A stretch of DNA of 26,796 nucleotides from JANQGH01 sp039819285 (GCA_039819285.1 JBCBSH010000033.1:1-26796), one strand, 5' to 3'. Numbered from the stretch's first letter, positions 15,145 to 23,282 are shown. Numbers and translations: made by a program. The notes: generated by a model from the sequence alone, not told the origin.

Positions 15145-16398
15145 ATGATCCGCCGGCCCCTCACCGTGTCGATTGTTGGTCTGCTGGCGCTGGCGGCGTT
15201 CCTGATCGCCGGGTGGACGGAGAGCGGACGCGCCCAACTGGCATCCGGGTCCGGCGCGTCGGACGGTCGTATCGTGTTTGGCGGTCAGGCGCCGGACCCC
15301 GGGGTCTATGACGATCGCATCGTGTTCGGACAGTCCGCCGCGCTGGAAGGGCCGGCGGCGGAGCTGGGCCTGGAGATCCGCGAAGGCATCGTGGCCGCGT
15401 TCGATGAGGTCAACGCGGCGGGCGGCGTTCATGGCCGGCGGCTGGAACTGATCAGCTATGACGACGGCTATGAGCCCGAAACCGCGATCGCCAACACGAT
15501 GCAACTGATCGACGAGGATCAGGTTTTCGCCCTGATCGGCGCGGTCGGGACCCCGACCTCCATGGCAACGGCGCCCATTGCGGCGGAGGCCGGCGTGCCG
15601 TTCATCGGCCCGCTGACCGGTGCGGAGTTCCTGCGCGATGCCACGCTGGACGGGGTGGTCAACGTACGGGCGTCGTACTTTCAAGAGGCCGAACAGATCG
15701 TTGACTGGTTGGTCACGGATAGGGACATCCGGGACATCGCGGTCCTCTACCAGGACGACAGCTTCGGTCGCGCGGGGCTCGCCGGCGTTCGCCAGGCGCT
15801 GGAGCGGCGCGGCCTTAGCACCGTCAGCGAAGGCGCCTACCCGCGCAATACGACTGCCGTTCGCCGGGCCCTGCTGGCGATCCGCGCCGGGGCACCCGAG
15901 GCAATCATCATCGCCGGCGCATACCAGCCGACGGCGGCGTTCATCCAGTGGGCGCGGCTGTTGGACCTGGACAGCATCTTCGTCAGCCTGTCGTTCGTCG
16001 GCAGTCAGGCCCTGGCCGAGGCCTTGGGACCCTTGCCCGAAGGTGTGGAGCCGGACACCTATATCAGCCAGGTTGTGCCGCCGCCGGATGGCGACGACGT
16101 GCCCATTCTCGATCGCTATCGATCGGCAATGCTGGCCTCGAACGGGCAAGACGAGCCCAGCTTCGTCTCGCTGGAAGGCTACATCGCGGGCCGGCTGGTC
16201 ACCACCGTGCTGGAATCGCTGGACGACGCGCCGACCAGGGATGAGTTCTTGACCGCCCTCAGCGAGCGCGGGCAATTCGATATCGACGGCTTCACATTCG
16301 ATTTCAGCGCGACCGACAATCAGGGCTCCGACTCGGTCTTCCTGACGATCATCGACGATACCGGGCAGGTGGTGTCGCTGGACCGGGCCGCGCCGTGA
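15145..16398 (+). CDS. Orphan periplasmic Liv-type binding protein, probable sensor partner
   Basis: Type-I periplasmic binding protein (Peripla_BP_6/LivK family), 417 residues. It has a hydrophobic signal peptide (TVSIVGLLALAAFLIAGW, residues 7-24) and cleavage likely near residue 30; there is no lipobox cysteine. The mature fold is readable: RIVFGQSAALEGPAAELGLE, AAFDEVNAAGGVHGRRLELI, ALIGAVGTPTSMATAPIAAE and VLYQDDSFGRAGLAGV. The RIVFG motif occurs twice (residues ~43-47 and ~58-62) in a short N-terminal repeat. No ABC permease or ATPase genes flank it. Instead its stop overlaps the start of a receptor phosphatase by 1 base (TGATG), and a TAGGAG ribosome site overlaps the upstream permease stop. 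I infer it presents a ligand to the receptor rather than to a transporter. Confidence 0.9.
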   Translation: MIRRPLTVSIVGLLALAAFLIAGWTESGRAQLASGSGASDGRIVFGGQAPDPGVYDDRIVFGQSAALEGPAAELGLEIREGIVAAFDEVNAAGGVHGRRLELISYDDGYEPETAIANTMQLIDEDQVFALIGAVGTPTSMATAPIAAEAGVPFIGPLTGAEFLRDATLDGVVNVRASYFQEAEQIVDWLVTDRDIRDIAVLYQDDSFGRAGLAGVRQALERRGLSTVSEGAYPRNTTAVRRALLAIRAGAPEAIIIAGAYQPTAAFIQWARLLDLDSIFVSLSFVGSQALAEALGPLPEGVEPDTYISQVVPPPDGDDVPILDRYRSAMLASNGQDEPSFVSLEGYIAGRLVTTVLESLDDAPTRDEFLTALSERGQFDIDGFTFDFSATDNQGSDSVFLTIIDDTGQVVSLDRAAP

Positions 16399-18944
16399 TG
16401 CGGACGCTGCTGAAGGTGCCGAAGACACGCATCGGCCTGGCGGTACGCCTCTACGTCGCCATCGGCGGCGCCGTTGCCCTGACCTTGGTCGCCAGCCTTG
16501 TTGCCTGGTTGTCCTTCATCGACCAGAGCGACCACCAGGCTGACATTACCAACCGATATCTGCCGGCCATCACAATTTCGTTGCGCCTGTCCCGTCAAAG
16601 CGCGCTGATCGCATCCACCGTGCCCAGGCTGCTGGTGGCGACCGACGAGGAGGAGCGCCTGGGCACGATCGCCGATCTTGAGGAACTGCAAGCGAGTTTC
16701 GTCCAACAGTTGGAGGAACTGGAGGCGACGCTGGGCAGCACCTCGATCGACCGCAGCGACTACAGCCCCCTGGCCACACTATGGGGCGAAAACCGCCGCC
16801 TATCGCAAACATTGGCAGAACTGGGCGAGGCGATCGGCGTGCTGCATGAGGAAGAGAGCCAAATGGCCGCCCAGGTGGCGCGGGCGGCCGCCCTGCAACG
16901 GCGTCTGGGCGACCTGATCGGGCCGCTGGTCGACGAAATGACCTTCTTCATGGTCACGGGCTATCGAACGCTGGACGATACCGAGCCAGTGCCGCTGGAA
17001 GACCGGGTCGACCCCGCATCGCTCGCGGAGTTCGGCGCACTGACCGAGCTGCAAGCAGAGGCCAATCTTGCGATCGGCCTTCTGACAGAGGGGTCGGTCA
17101 CGCCCGACGCGGCCCTTCTGAGGCCGTTGCGGGAGCGGTTCGACGCCTCACTCAACCGCTTCGCGACCGCCATGACCAATTTCGGCGACGCCCCCGATGC
17201 CGCCGCGATCGAAGCCGCGTTCGAAGAGATGATCGAACTGGGCCAGGGCGACGACAACATCATCGACCTGCGCAATCTCATCATCCAGCAAATGGCCGAG
17301 GCCGAAAGGCTAGCCACCACCAGTCGGCGCGTGGCCTCGAGCATGTCGACCGGCGTGGGCCGCATCGTCCAAGGGGCGCAGAACGGCACGCTGACGGCCA
17401 TCGCCGCCACGGAGGCGGAGGCGGAGTTCAGCAGCCGCCTGCTTTTGTGGGTGAACGTCATCGCGGTTATTGGCGCCATTATCATCGGCTGGATCTATGT
17501 CAGGCGCAGCTTTACCGAGCCTGTGTTGCGGCTGACGGCGGCCGCCGCGAGGTTCGAGAATGACGAGTTCGACGAGGCCGCGCTGGCGCCTACGGCCAAG
17601 CGCCGGGACGAGCTGGGCAACCTGGCGCGCACCTTCACCAAGATGGCGCATGAGGTACACGCCAGAACCGAGATCCTTGATCGGATGGTGGCTGAGCGGA
17701 CCCAGCAGCTGAACGAGAAGAACCAGGCCCTGCAGCGCACCCTGAACCAGATCGCCGACGAGTTGACCATCGCCCAGCGAACCCAGCTCTCGATCCTGCC
17801 GAGCCATGTGCCGTCGATCGAGGGTCTGCGCCTGTTCGCCCACATGCATGCGGCGCGCGAGGTCGGCGGCGACTTTTATGACCTGATCGAACTCGACACC
17901 CACAGGGTCGGCATCGTGGTGGCCGATGTCTCCGACAAGGGCGTGCCGGCCGCCCTGATGATGGCGGTGAGCTATACCCTGATCAAATCGACCGCCATGC
18001 ACGAACCGTCCCCCGCCAAGGTGCTGGCCGAGGTCAACCGCGTGCTCAGCGAAGACAACGACACCATGATGTTCGTGACCGCCTTCTATGGTGTTGTCGA
18101 CGTCAGAACCGGCCGATTCACCTTTGCCAATGCCGGACACGACGCGCCGCTGTTGAAGCATCTTGGTGCGCCCGCGGAGGCCTTGCCACTGCTGGGTGGC
18201 GTGGCCCTCGGCGTGCTCGAAGATGCGACCTATGACGAGACCAGTGTCGACTTGCAGTCGGGAGACACGGTCGTGCTTTACACCGACGGCGTCACCGAGG
18301 CGTTCGACGACACGGGCACGCCGTTTGCGGTCGACGGGCTGAAGGCCCTTTTGGACGAGGCCGGACCGCTGCCCGCCGAGGAAATGTGCAACCGCGTGCT
18401 CGACGGCGTCGAGAAGCACGCAAAGGGGACGCCTCAGTCCGACGACATCACCTGTGTCGTGCTCAAGTTCGGATCGGCGTTCGGCGGCGGGCAGGCAGCC
18501 GTGAACGATGATGCCGCAAAGCCCGCGGAACTGGTGATCTCCCTAAAGGCAGACCTTGACGAGATCACCCGCCTGGCCGAAGCGGTCGATCAGTTCGCGG
18601 CCGAGAATGGGCTGGACAAACCTTTCGCGAGCCAACTGAACCTGATCCTCGACGAGGTCGTCGGCAACGCCATCAATTACGGCTGCGTGGAGGATCGCGA
18701 CTATCACCTCCAGGTCCGGCTGCGCCTCTTGGATTCAAAGCTCGAGCTTGTGCTTGAGGATGACGGCAAGCCGTTCAACCCGCTGGAAGTGCCGCCCCCG
18801 GACGTGGAGGCCTCGCTGGACGAACGGAAGATCGGCGGCCTGGGGCTGCACCTCGTCCGGCATTTCGCCGACGACCTGGTGTACGAGCATGACGGCAGGG
18901 TGAACCGGTTGACGATCGTGAAGTCGGTCGAGCGCCCGGATTGA
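16398..18944 (+). CDS. Membrane receptor: periplasmic sensor-HAMP-RsbU/SpoIIE phosphatase-RsbW kinase
   Basis: Multidomain switch protein, 848 residues from ATG 16398 (a GTG 3 bp upstream is less likely). TM1 is about residues 16-40, followed by a ~305-residue helical periplasmic region, TM2 at 348-370, a HAMP domain at ~372-425 and a coiled-coil linker. The PP2C/SpoIIE phosphatase (~470-690) has its metal aspartates: D492 (VGGDFYD), D510 (VADVSDKG), D630 (YTDGV), D682-D683 (SDDIT). The C-terminal RsbW-type HATPase (~708-845) keeps N-box E753/N757 (DEVVGNAINYG), D788 in DDGKPF and GGLGLHLV. One polypeptide should thus both dephosphorylate and phosphorylate a STAS protein, with the STAS gene at 12973 the obvious partner. 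The balance is presumably set by periplasmic ligand through HAMP. Domain calls are firm; the signal and output are inferred. Confidence 0.95.
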   Translation: MRTLLKVPKTRIGLAVRLYVAIGGAVALTLVASLVAWLSFIDQSDHQADITNRYLPAITISLRLSRQSALIASTVPRLLVATDEEERLGTIADLEELQASFVQQLEELEATLGSTSIDRSDYSPLATLWGENRRLSQTLAELGEAIGVLHEEESQMAAQVARAAALQRRLGDLIGPLVDEMTFFMVTGYRTLDDTEPVPLEDRVDPASLAEFGALTELQAEANLAIGLLTEGSVTPDAALLRPLRERFDASLNRFATAMTNFGDAPDAAAIEAAFEEMIELGQGDDNIIDLRNLIIQQMAEAERLATTSRRVASSMSTGVGRIVQGAQNGTLTAIAATEAEAEFSSRLLLWVNVIAVIGAIIIGWIYVRRSFTEPVLRLTAAAARFENDEFDEAALAPTAKRRDELGNLARTFTKMAHEVHARTEILDRMVAERTQQLNEKNQALQRTLNQIADELTIAQRTQLSILPSHVPSIEGLRLFAHMHAAREVGGDFYDLIELDTHRVGIVVADVSDKGVPAALMMAVSYTLIKSTAMHEPSPAKVLAEVNRVLSEDNDTMMFVTAFYGVVDVRTGRFTFANAGHDAPLLKHLGAPAEALPLLGGVALGVLEDATYDETSVDLQSGDTVVLYTDGVTEAFDDTGTPFAVDGLKALLDEAGPLPAEEMCNRVLDGVEKHAKGTPQSDDITCVVLKFGSAFGGGQAAVNDDAAKPAELVISLKADLDEITRLAEAVDQFAAENGLDKPFASQLNLILDEVVGNAINYGCVEDRDYHLQVRLRLLDSKLELVLEDDGKPFNPLEVPPPDVEASLDERKIGGLGLHLVRHFADDLVYEHDGRVNRLTIVKSVERPD

Positions 18945-18954
18945 GCGTGCCGCC

Positions 18955-18970
18955 AGCCGATCCGTCGGCT
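18955..18970. terminator. Short hairpin between convergent genes
   Basis: AGCCGA-TCCG-TCGGCT forms a 6-bp stem with a tetraloop in the 29-bp gap between the receptor stop and the glutamine-synthetase-like stop. It could serve both convergent transcripts. There is no U-run in either direction, so a terminator role is only suggested by position. Confidence 0.4.
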
Positions 18971-18973
18971 CGA

Positions 18974-20284
18974 TCAATAGGCCTGAGTGTAACGCTCAAC
19001 CTGCTCGTCCGGTGACAGGCCTTCCAGCACCTTCAGCTCACTGTGCTTATGGACCAGATAGGCCTCCATCAAGGTCTCACCCATCCAACTCTTCGCGCGC
19101 TCGCTTGCGCTGAGATTGTCCAGGGCCTCGGGCAGGCTTTGCGGCAGGCGCACGATACCGCGCTGGGCACGCTCGCCCTTCGACAGCTTCTCCGGATCGT
19201 CGGTCGTCGCCCGTGGCACGGGCAGCTTGTCGCGAATGCCCCCAAGGCCGGCCCAGACCAGAGCGCCCAAGGCCAGATAGGGCGATGCGGCCGCATCGCA
19301 GGCACGGTATTCGAAGTTGCACTGGGCCTCCGGGTCGCTGCCCGGAAAGGTCGATATTGGGCAAAGCCGAAGGCCGGCCTCGCGGTCCTTGTCGCCGAGA
19401 TTGCTGTAGGTCGGGCTCCAGCGATTGGGCTTCATGCGCTCGTACGACACGACGCTTGGCGCCGTCAGCGCGACGATCGCCGGCATGTCGCGCAGGATGC
19501 CGGCAAGAAACTGGCCCGCCTTCTCACCGATCGCGTCCGGGCGCGTGGCATCATAGCTGATTGGGTTGTGGTGGGTGTCCTGCAGGCTGAAATGGATGTG
19601 CGTGCCGTTACCGACCGCGCCATTGGCCATCACCGGCGAGAAGGTGGCCTTGTGGCCATAATGGCGCGCGATCGCGCGGACGATCTCGCGCAGCATCACC
19701 GCCCTGTCCGCCGACGCCAGGCCGAGCGCAGGCTTGCACGTTACCTCAAACTGCTGCGGTCCATATTCGGGCATGAAGCTTTCCGGCTCGATGCCGCATT
19801 CGGCCAGGGCCCGCAAGGCGGCCGTCGGGAAATCGCCGCACACCCGCATGCCGTCCAGCAGATAGGCATCGCCCAGCCGTTGTTCGGCGCCGGAATAGTG
19901 AAACTCATGCTCAAAGGCGGACTTCAAGACCACGCCGGCCTCTTGTTCCAACGCCTCCAGCCCGCTCCGGGCCCAAGACCGTGGGCAGCCGGCCCATGGC
20001 GTGCCGTCGAGATGGACCAGGTCGGCGATCAGGAAACGCTCCGGCGGCCGGTCGTCCAGCGTGATGGAAACCTCGGTATCCGCGTCCGGCATCATCAGCA
20101 ACTCGCCGCGCGGCCCCCACGGCGTGTCGATGATGTCGCCAAAGGTGGTGATCATCATGCTGGTCGGCGCGATGCCCATGCCGGTATGCAGACGGCTGCC
20201 TAGCTCCCACGCCGGGAAGCCCTTGCCGCGCATCTGCCCGCCATAGTCGTTAACGCAGATCATGACGAAATCCGCCAGCTTCAT
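18974..20284 (-). CDS. Glutamine-synthetase-family ligase (GlnA-like/PuuA-like)
   Basis: Cytoplasmic ATP-dependent ammonia or amine ligase of the glutamine synthetase superfamily, 436 residues. Active-site elements are visible: E125/E127 in FEHEFHYSG, EYGPQQFEVT (E173, E180), H229 in NGTHIHF, the arginine-bearing MKPNRWSPTYSNLG (R288) and NFEYRACDAAASPYLALGAL (E325/R327). An N-terminal beta-grasp is present but short. Such non-canonical GlnA homologues often ligate glutamate to an amine (for example putrescine) instead of ammonia. Neighbours do not settle the substrate. A GAGGA ribosome site precedes the ATG (20282-20284). It is convergent with the receptor gene. True nitrogen-assimilation GlnA is less likely because the length and motifs are those of the divergent group. 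Confidence 0.88.
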   Translation of the reverse strand: MKLADFVMICVNDYGGQMRGKGFPAWELGSRLHTGMGIAPTSMMITTFGDIIDTPWGPRGELLMMPDADTEVSITLDDRPPERFLIADLVHLDGTPWAGCPRSWARSGLEALEQEAGVVLKSAFEHEFHYSGAEQRLGDAYLLDGMRVCGDFPTAALRALAECGIEPESFMPEYGPQQFEVTCKPALGLASADRAVMLREIVRAIARHYGHKATFSPVMANGAVGNGTHIHFSLQDTHHNPISYDATRPDAIGEKAGQFLAGILRDMPAIVALTAPSVVSYERMKPNRWSPTYSNLGDKDREAGLRLCPISTFPGSDPEAQCNFEYRACDAAASPYLALGALVWAGLGGIRDKLPVPRATTDDPEKLSKGERAQRGIVRLPQSLPEALDNLSASERAKSWMGETLMEAYLVHKHSELKVLEGLSPDEQVERYTQAY

Positions 20285-20546
20285 CGGCTGATCCTCTTCT
20301 TCGCGATGGTTGGGGGGTTATTGCCGACCGGCAAACAGCATCTGGGCCGCGATGGCGTGAGCCTCGGATTCGAAAAGGACCGGCGCCGTTGTCTGCCCGA
20401 TCATAAGTTCGCCCATCATCATGCTGTTGTCTTCGCGTTCGGCGATCCTTACCGGTCTTGCTCGAACTTGCCCTAGTATCGGGCGCGCTTCCAAACGAAA
20501 ACGTCGCCTTGATGCGACAGCCCCCTCTGGCCCACGATCCAATCAC
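20285..20546. other. Gene-free divergent promoter gap with an uncertain short frame
   Basis: The 262-bp gap between the divergent ligase and DUF2269-like genes should hold both promoters. On the minus strand a short frame (20318-20422, ATGATGATGGGCGAA..., 34 residues) ends 33 bp before the ligase start, but it has only a weak ribosome site and no recognisable product. I do not call it a gene. No strong dyad is evident. Confidence 0.3.
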
Positions 20547-21020
20547 ATGACCCTCTATGATGTCGTCAAATGGCTGCATATCCTGTCCAGCACCGTGCTG
20601 TTCGGCACGGGCATTGGCACGGCGTTCCATCTTTGGCTGACTCACAAGCGCGGCACGGCGAGCCAGATCGCGCTCGCCGCGCGCAACACGGTGCTGGCCG
20701 ACTGGCTTTTCACCCTGCCGGCGGGCATCGCGCAGCCGGTCACGGGGTTTTGGCTGGTATGGCTGGCGGGGTGGGACCTCTGGTCGCCTTGGCTCGTGGC
20801 CAGCTACGGCCTTTACGTACTGGCTTTCTGTTGCTGGGTGCCGGTCGTCTTCTTGCAGATCAACGCCGAGAGACTTGCAGCAGAGGCGGCCCGCAACAAT
20901 GCGCCGCTGCCGCCGCGCTACCACACGGTGATGCGCTGGTGGTTCGCGCTTGGCTGGCCCGCCTTCATAGGCTTGGTCGCGGTGTTCGCCTTGATGATCG
21001 CCAAACCAAGTCTTTGGTAG
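20547..21020 (+). CDS. DUF2269-like integral membrane protein
   Basis: Small membrane protein of 157 residues with four hydrophobic segments. It opens with YDVVKWLHILSSTVLFGTGI, where the WxHxxSS histidine helix is typical of the DUF2269 family. Later segments are AQPVTGFWLVWLAGW, YVLAFCCWVPVVFLQI and FIGLVAVFALMIAKP. Conserved His/Arg residues in the first helix and loop resemble those of small heme- or quinone-type membrane proteins, but a role is not known. The ATG at 20547 was chosen because homology starts there; an upstream in-frame extension to 20421 would be charged and unlike the family. The ribosome site is weak. Confidence 0.82.
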   Translation: MTLYDVVKWLHILSSTVLFGTGIGTAFHLWLTHKRGTASQIALAARNTVLADWLFTLPAGIAQPVTGFWLVWLAGWDLWSPWLVASYGLYVLAFCCWVPVVFLQINAERLAAEAARNNAPLPPRYHTVMRWWFALGWPAFIGLVAVFALMIAKPSLW

Positions 21021-21114
21021 CCGTCACGAAACTATCATGCGCGCATATTTGCGTGTTCGGCCGACATCTGCTGAAATCGAGGATTGTGCCGATAGAAGAG
21101 ACGACAAGGCCATC

Positions 21115-22044
21115 ATGCTGGACGCAAAAGCCGCCCCCTTCCTGCCGCCCCTGCCCTACGACGCCTGGGTCGATACCAAGGAGACGCTGCATCTGTTCTG
21201 CCAGATCATCGGCAAGATCAGAATGGCGGCACACCCCAAGCTGAACCATTGGTGGCATGTGACGCTGTACCCGTCGGTGCGCGGCCTGACGACCGGCCGT
21301 GTTCCCTACGGCAATGGCAGTTTCGAGATCGTGTTGGACATGATCGACCACCTGGTGGTGGCCAGCTCCAGCGACGGCGGACGGACGGCGTTTGACGTGC
21401 CGGGCAAGTCCGTCGCCGAGTTCTACGCCGCAACCATGGCCGCACTTGATCGGTTGGGGGTCAACCTCACCATCAACACCATGCCGTACGATAACAAGAG
21501 CAAGACGCCGTTCGAAGCCGACCGTGAGCATTCGGCCTACGACACCGATGCGGTGCACCGCTATTGGCAGGCGATCAGCGCGATCGCGACGATCATGGAG
21601 GTGTTTCGCGGCCGGTTCGACGGCAAGTCAACGCCGGTGCATCTCTATTGGCACAGTTTCGACCTGGCGCTGACGCGCTTTTCCGGCCGCCGGGCACCGC
21701 TGGAAAACGCGCGCACCCAGTCGGACCGGGAGGCCTACTCACACGAGGTGATCAGCTTCGGCTTTTGGCCCGGCGACGACAGCGCGCCGATGCCGTCCTT
21801 CTACTCCTACACCTATCCAGAGCCGAAGGGCCTGGCCGATACGGCGCTGGAGCCCGAGGGTGCCGCCTGGATCGACAGCAACGGCAGCGCGCTTGCGATC
21901 TATGCCTACGATTCGATGAGGGCCGAGGCCGACCCCGCCAAGGCCCTGATTGGCTTCATGGAAAGCGCCGGTCAGGCCGGCGCGCGGTTGGCGAAGTGGG
22001 ACGTCGAGGCCCTCACCCACCTGTACGCCGACGAACGCGCCTAA
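21115..22044 (+). CDS. DUF5996-like family protein
   Basis: Cytoplasmic protein of 309 residues that I match to DUF5996. Readable blocks are LPYDAWVDTKETLHLFCQII (residues 14-33), LNHWWHVTLYPSVRGLTTGR, the central FDVPGKSVAEFYAATMAALD, TPVHLYWHSFDLALTRFSGR and SHEVISFGFWPGDD, which carries the family's tryptophan- and histidine-rich pattern. No catalytic role has been assigned to this family as far as I recall. The start at 21115 is where the family motif begins; an in-frame ATG at 21037 would add 26 residues. The gene follows the DUF2269-like gene by 94 bp on the same strand and is convergent with the DUF1127 gene, 5 bp away. Confidence 0.83.
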   Translation: MLDAKAAPFLPPLPYDAWVDTKETLHLFCQIIGKIRMAAHPKLNHWWHVTLYPSVRGLTTGRVPYGNGSFEIVLDMIDHLVVASSSDGGRTAFDVPGKSVAEFYAATMAALDRLGVNLTINTMPYDNKSKTPFEADREHSAYDTDAVHRYWQAISAIATIMEVFRGRFDGKSTPVHLYWHSFDLALTRFSGRRAPLENARTQSDREAYSHEVISFGFWPGDDSAPMPSFYSYTYPEPKGLADTALEPEGAAWIDSNGSALAIYAYDSMRAEADPAKALIGFMESAGQAGARLAKWDVEALTHLYADERA

Positions 22045-22049
22045 GCGAA

Positions 22050-22274
22050 CTAAAGCCGTTCGAGCACGACGCGCCCGATATCCGAACGCTTCAGGCCCCG
22101 CGCGGCGAGCTTTTCGTCGGGCAGGTGCGACAGCCGATCGTACTCGGCCGCCGCGACGGTCGCCCGGTTCATGAGGGCGAAGAAGTCCACGACACCCTTG
22201 AAGATCTGGGCAATTCCATGTCCAAGCGCGTGGGTTAAGCGAACTGGTTGTGAGACTGTTTGCGCGGTTGCCAT
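22050..22274 (-). CDS. DUF1127 small protein
   Basis: Small protein of 74 residues whose last ~45 residues fit DUF1127 (YjiS-like): an arginine-rich, helical C-terminus with YDRLSHLPDEKLAARGLKRS and DIGRVVLERL. In Alphaproteobacteria such proteins have been linked to RNA turnover and phosphate or stress responses. The start ATG (22272-22274) has GAGGA nearby; an in-frame extension to 22376 would cross a perfect palindrome and is rejected. It is preceded on the minus strand by a 151-bp gap holding that palindrome. Confidence 0.85.
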   Translation of the reverse strand: MATAQTVSQPVRLTHALGHGIAQIFKGVVDFFALMNRATVAAAEYDRLSHLPDEKLAARGLKRSDIGRVVLERL

Positions 22275-22363
22275 CGATATCCTCGGCCACGAGACGGTAT
22301 TGATGCTCGGAACTAATGTGCGCCGCAACATCTCTGTTGCAATGCACAAAAGACAGCCGTCTG

Positions 22364-22378
22364 GCATGCTAAGCATGC
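22364..22378. promoter_or_regulatory. Perfect 15-bp palindrome GCATGCT-A-AGCATGC, operator candidate
   Basis: Seven-bp arms around a single central base, upstream of the DUF1127 start by 90 bp and downstream of the TfoX-N stop. A perfect dyad of this size is a good operator candidate for a helix-turn-helix regulator. It has no hairpin loop, so it is not a terminator. Confidence 0.45.
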
Positions 22379-22425
22379 ATGGGAAGTTGGCCTGATACCC
22401 GCTGGTACGGGCCGGGTCATTTCAG

Positions 22426-22749
22426 CTATTTGGGCGGCAGGCTGCCGGCGAATCGCAACGCCAGCGCGACCCAATCGGCCAGCGTTTGTGCATCGCAGCC
22501 ATCGGCCTCGACCCAGACAAAGCCGCCCAGCTTGCGCCCGCCCTGGATCATGGGGTTCGCCCCCGGGCGCGCCAACGCCTCGGCCTCTTGGTCCTTGCCG
22601 ACGCGGAACATGTACTTTCCCTTGTCGGCGCCGCCCAGCATGTTGCCGTTCACGAGGAAGCAGACGCCGCCCATCATGCGCTTTTCAACTACGCCCGATA
22701 CGCCGGCGAGTGCTGCGCGCATCGGTATCAGTGTGGCGTCATCCACCAT
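22426..22749 (-). CDS. TfoX N-terminal-domain protein
   Basis: Single TfoX_N domain, 107 residues, cytoplasmic. The characteristic RMMGGVCFLVNGNMLGG (residues ~24-40) and KYMFRVGKDQ (45-54) are present, with KLGGFVWVEADG later. Stand-alone TfoX_N proteins are short homologues of the competence regulator Sxy/TfoX; this one lacks the C-terminal half, so it need not regulate competence. A GAGGGA ribosome site precedes the ATG. It is the last gene of the minus-strand DGPF-sigma-VOC series, and such proteins are known to accompany ECF42 sigma genes. Confidence 0.87.
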   Translation of the reverse strand: MVDDATLIPMRAALAGVSGVVEKRMMGGVCFLVNGNMLGGADKGKYMFRVGKDQEAEALARPGANPMIQGGRKLGGFVWVEADGCDAQTLADWVALALRFAGSLPPK

Positions 22750-22774
22750 CGTCTTGGTCCCTCATAAATGGGCG

Positions 22775-22802
22775 CCCCCGCCCGGCGGTGGCCGCGCGGG
22801 GG
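22775..22802 (-). terminator. GC-rich hairpin between VOC and TfoX-N genes
   Basis: CCCCCGC (22775-22781) pairs with GCGGGGG (22796-22802) around a 14-nt loop in the 76-bp gap. On the minus strand it is followed by an AT-rich ATTTAT. It may be a weak terminator or attenuator. The G-run (22798-22805) is part of the stem and is not needed to explain anything else. Confidence 0.35.
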
Positions 22803-22825
22803 GGGCTGGGTGGAGGGGGCAACGG

Positions 22826-23215
22826 TCACTCCGCCGCCGCTTGCTCATAGGTGATCACGGCCAGGGTCGCGCCGAACGGGTCCTTGAACACGCCCACGCG
22901 GCCGACGCCGGGAACGGAGATCGGGTCTTGCAAGGCCGTACCGCCCTCCGCGATCGCGGTCTTGAAACGGTGGTCGACGTCGTCGACCGTGATGTAGTTC
23001 AGCCAGGCGCCGCCGTCGGACGGCATCGGCGAAAAGCCGCCGATCGGCGCCTCGCCCACCATGATCCCCGGATAGGAACTGCCGTCCTTCATGGGCATCT
23101 CGACCACGTTCCAGCCCAGCACCTTCTGATAATAGGTCCGCGCCGCGGCCGTGTCCTTGCCCTTGTACTCGATCCAGCTTGCCGCGCCGTGCGTCGCCAT
23201 CGGGTTGCCACTCAT
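22826..23215 (-). CDS. VOC-family (glyoxalase/bleomycin resistance-like) protein
   Basis: Vicinal-oxygen-chelate protein of 129 residues. The two beta-alpha-beta modules are visible: ASWIEYKGKDTAAARTYYQK with VLGWNVVEM at the start, then LNYITVDDVDHRFKTAIAEG and VGVFKDPFGATLAVITYEQ at the end. AAGGAG lies 8 nt before ATG 23213-23215, and an in-frame extension is unlike the family. It sits 67 bp after the sigma-factor stop. VOC proteins are common passengers of ECF42 clusters. Substrate and metal use are unknown. Confidence 0.9.
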   Translation of the reverse strand: MSGNPMATHGAASWIEYKGKDTAAARTYYQKVLGWNVVEMPMKDGSSYPGIMVGEAPIGGFSPMPSDGGAWLNYITVDDVDHRFKTAIAEGGTALQDPISVPGVGRVGVFKDPFGATLAVITYEQAAAE

Positions 23216-23282
23216 CGTCTTGTCTCCTTGGTTGCATAGACCACCTCGCGTGGCCATAACCCGAGGACGCACAGGACCGGCC

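Noticed and set aside
20318..20422. 34-residue minus-strand frame before the ligase gene
   Set aside because: Weak ribosome site, no recognisable domain and position inside a divergent promoter gap.
22042..22245. Direct repeat TAAGCGAACT at 22042 and 22236
   Set aside because: Ten bases, two copies, one at a gene end and one within the DUF1127 gene. This is consistent with chance and there is no mobile element around it.
22798..22805. Run of eight G residues as a phase-variation tract
   Set aside because: It lies in an intergenic hairpin arm, not in a coding or clear promoter position, and short G-runs are expected in this GC-rich DNA.
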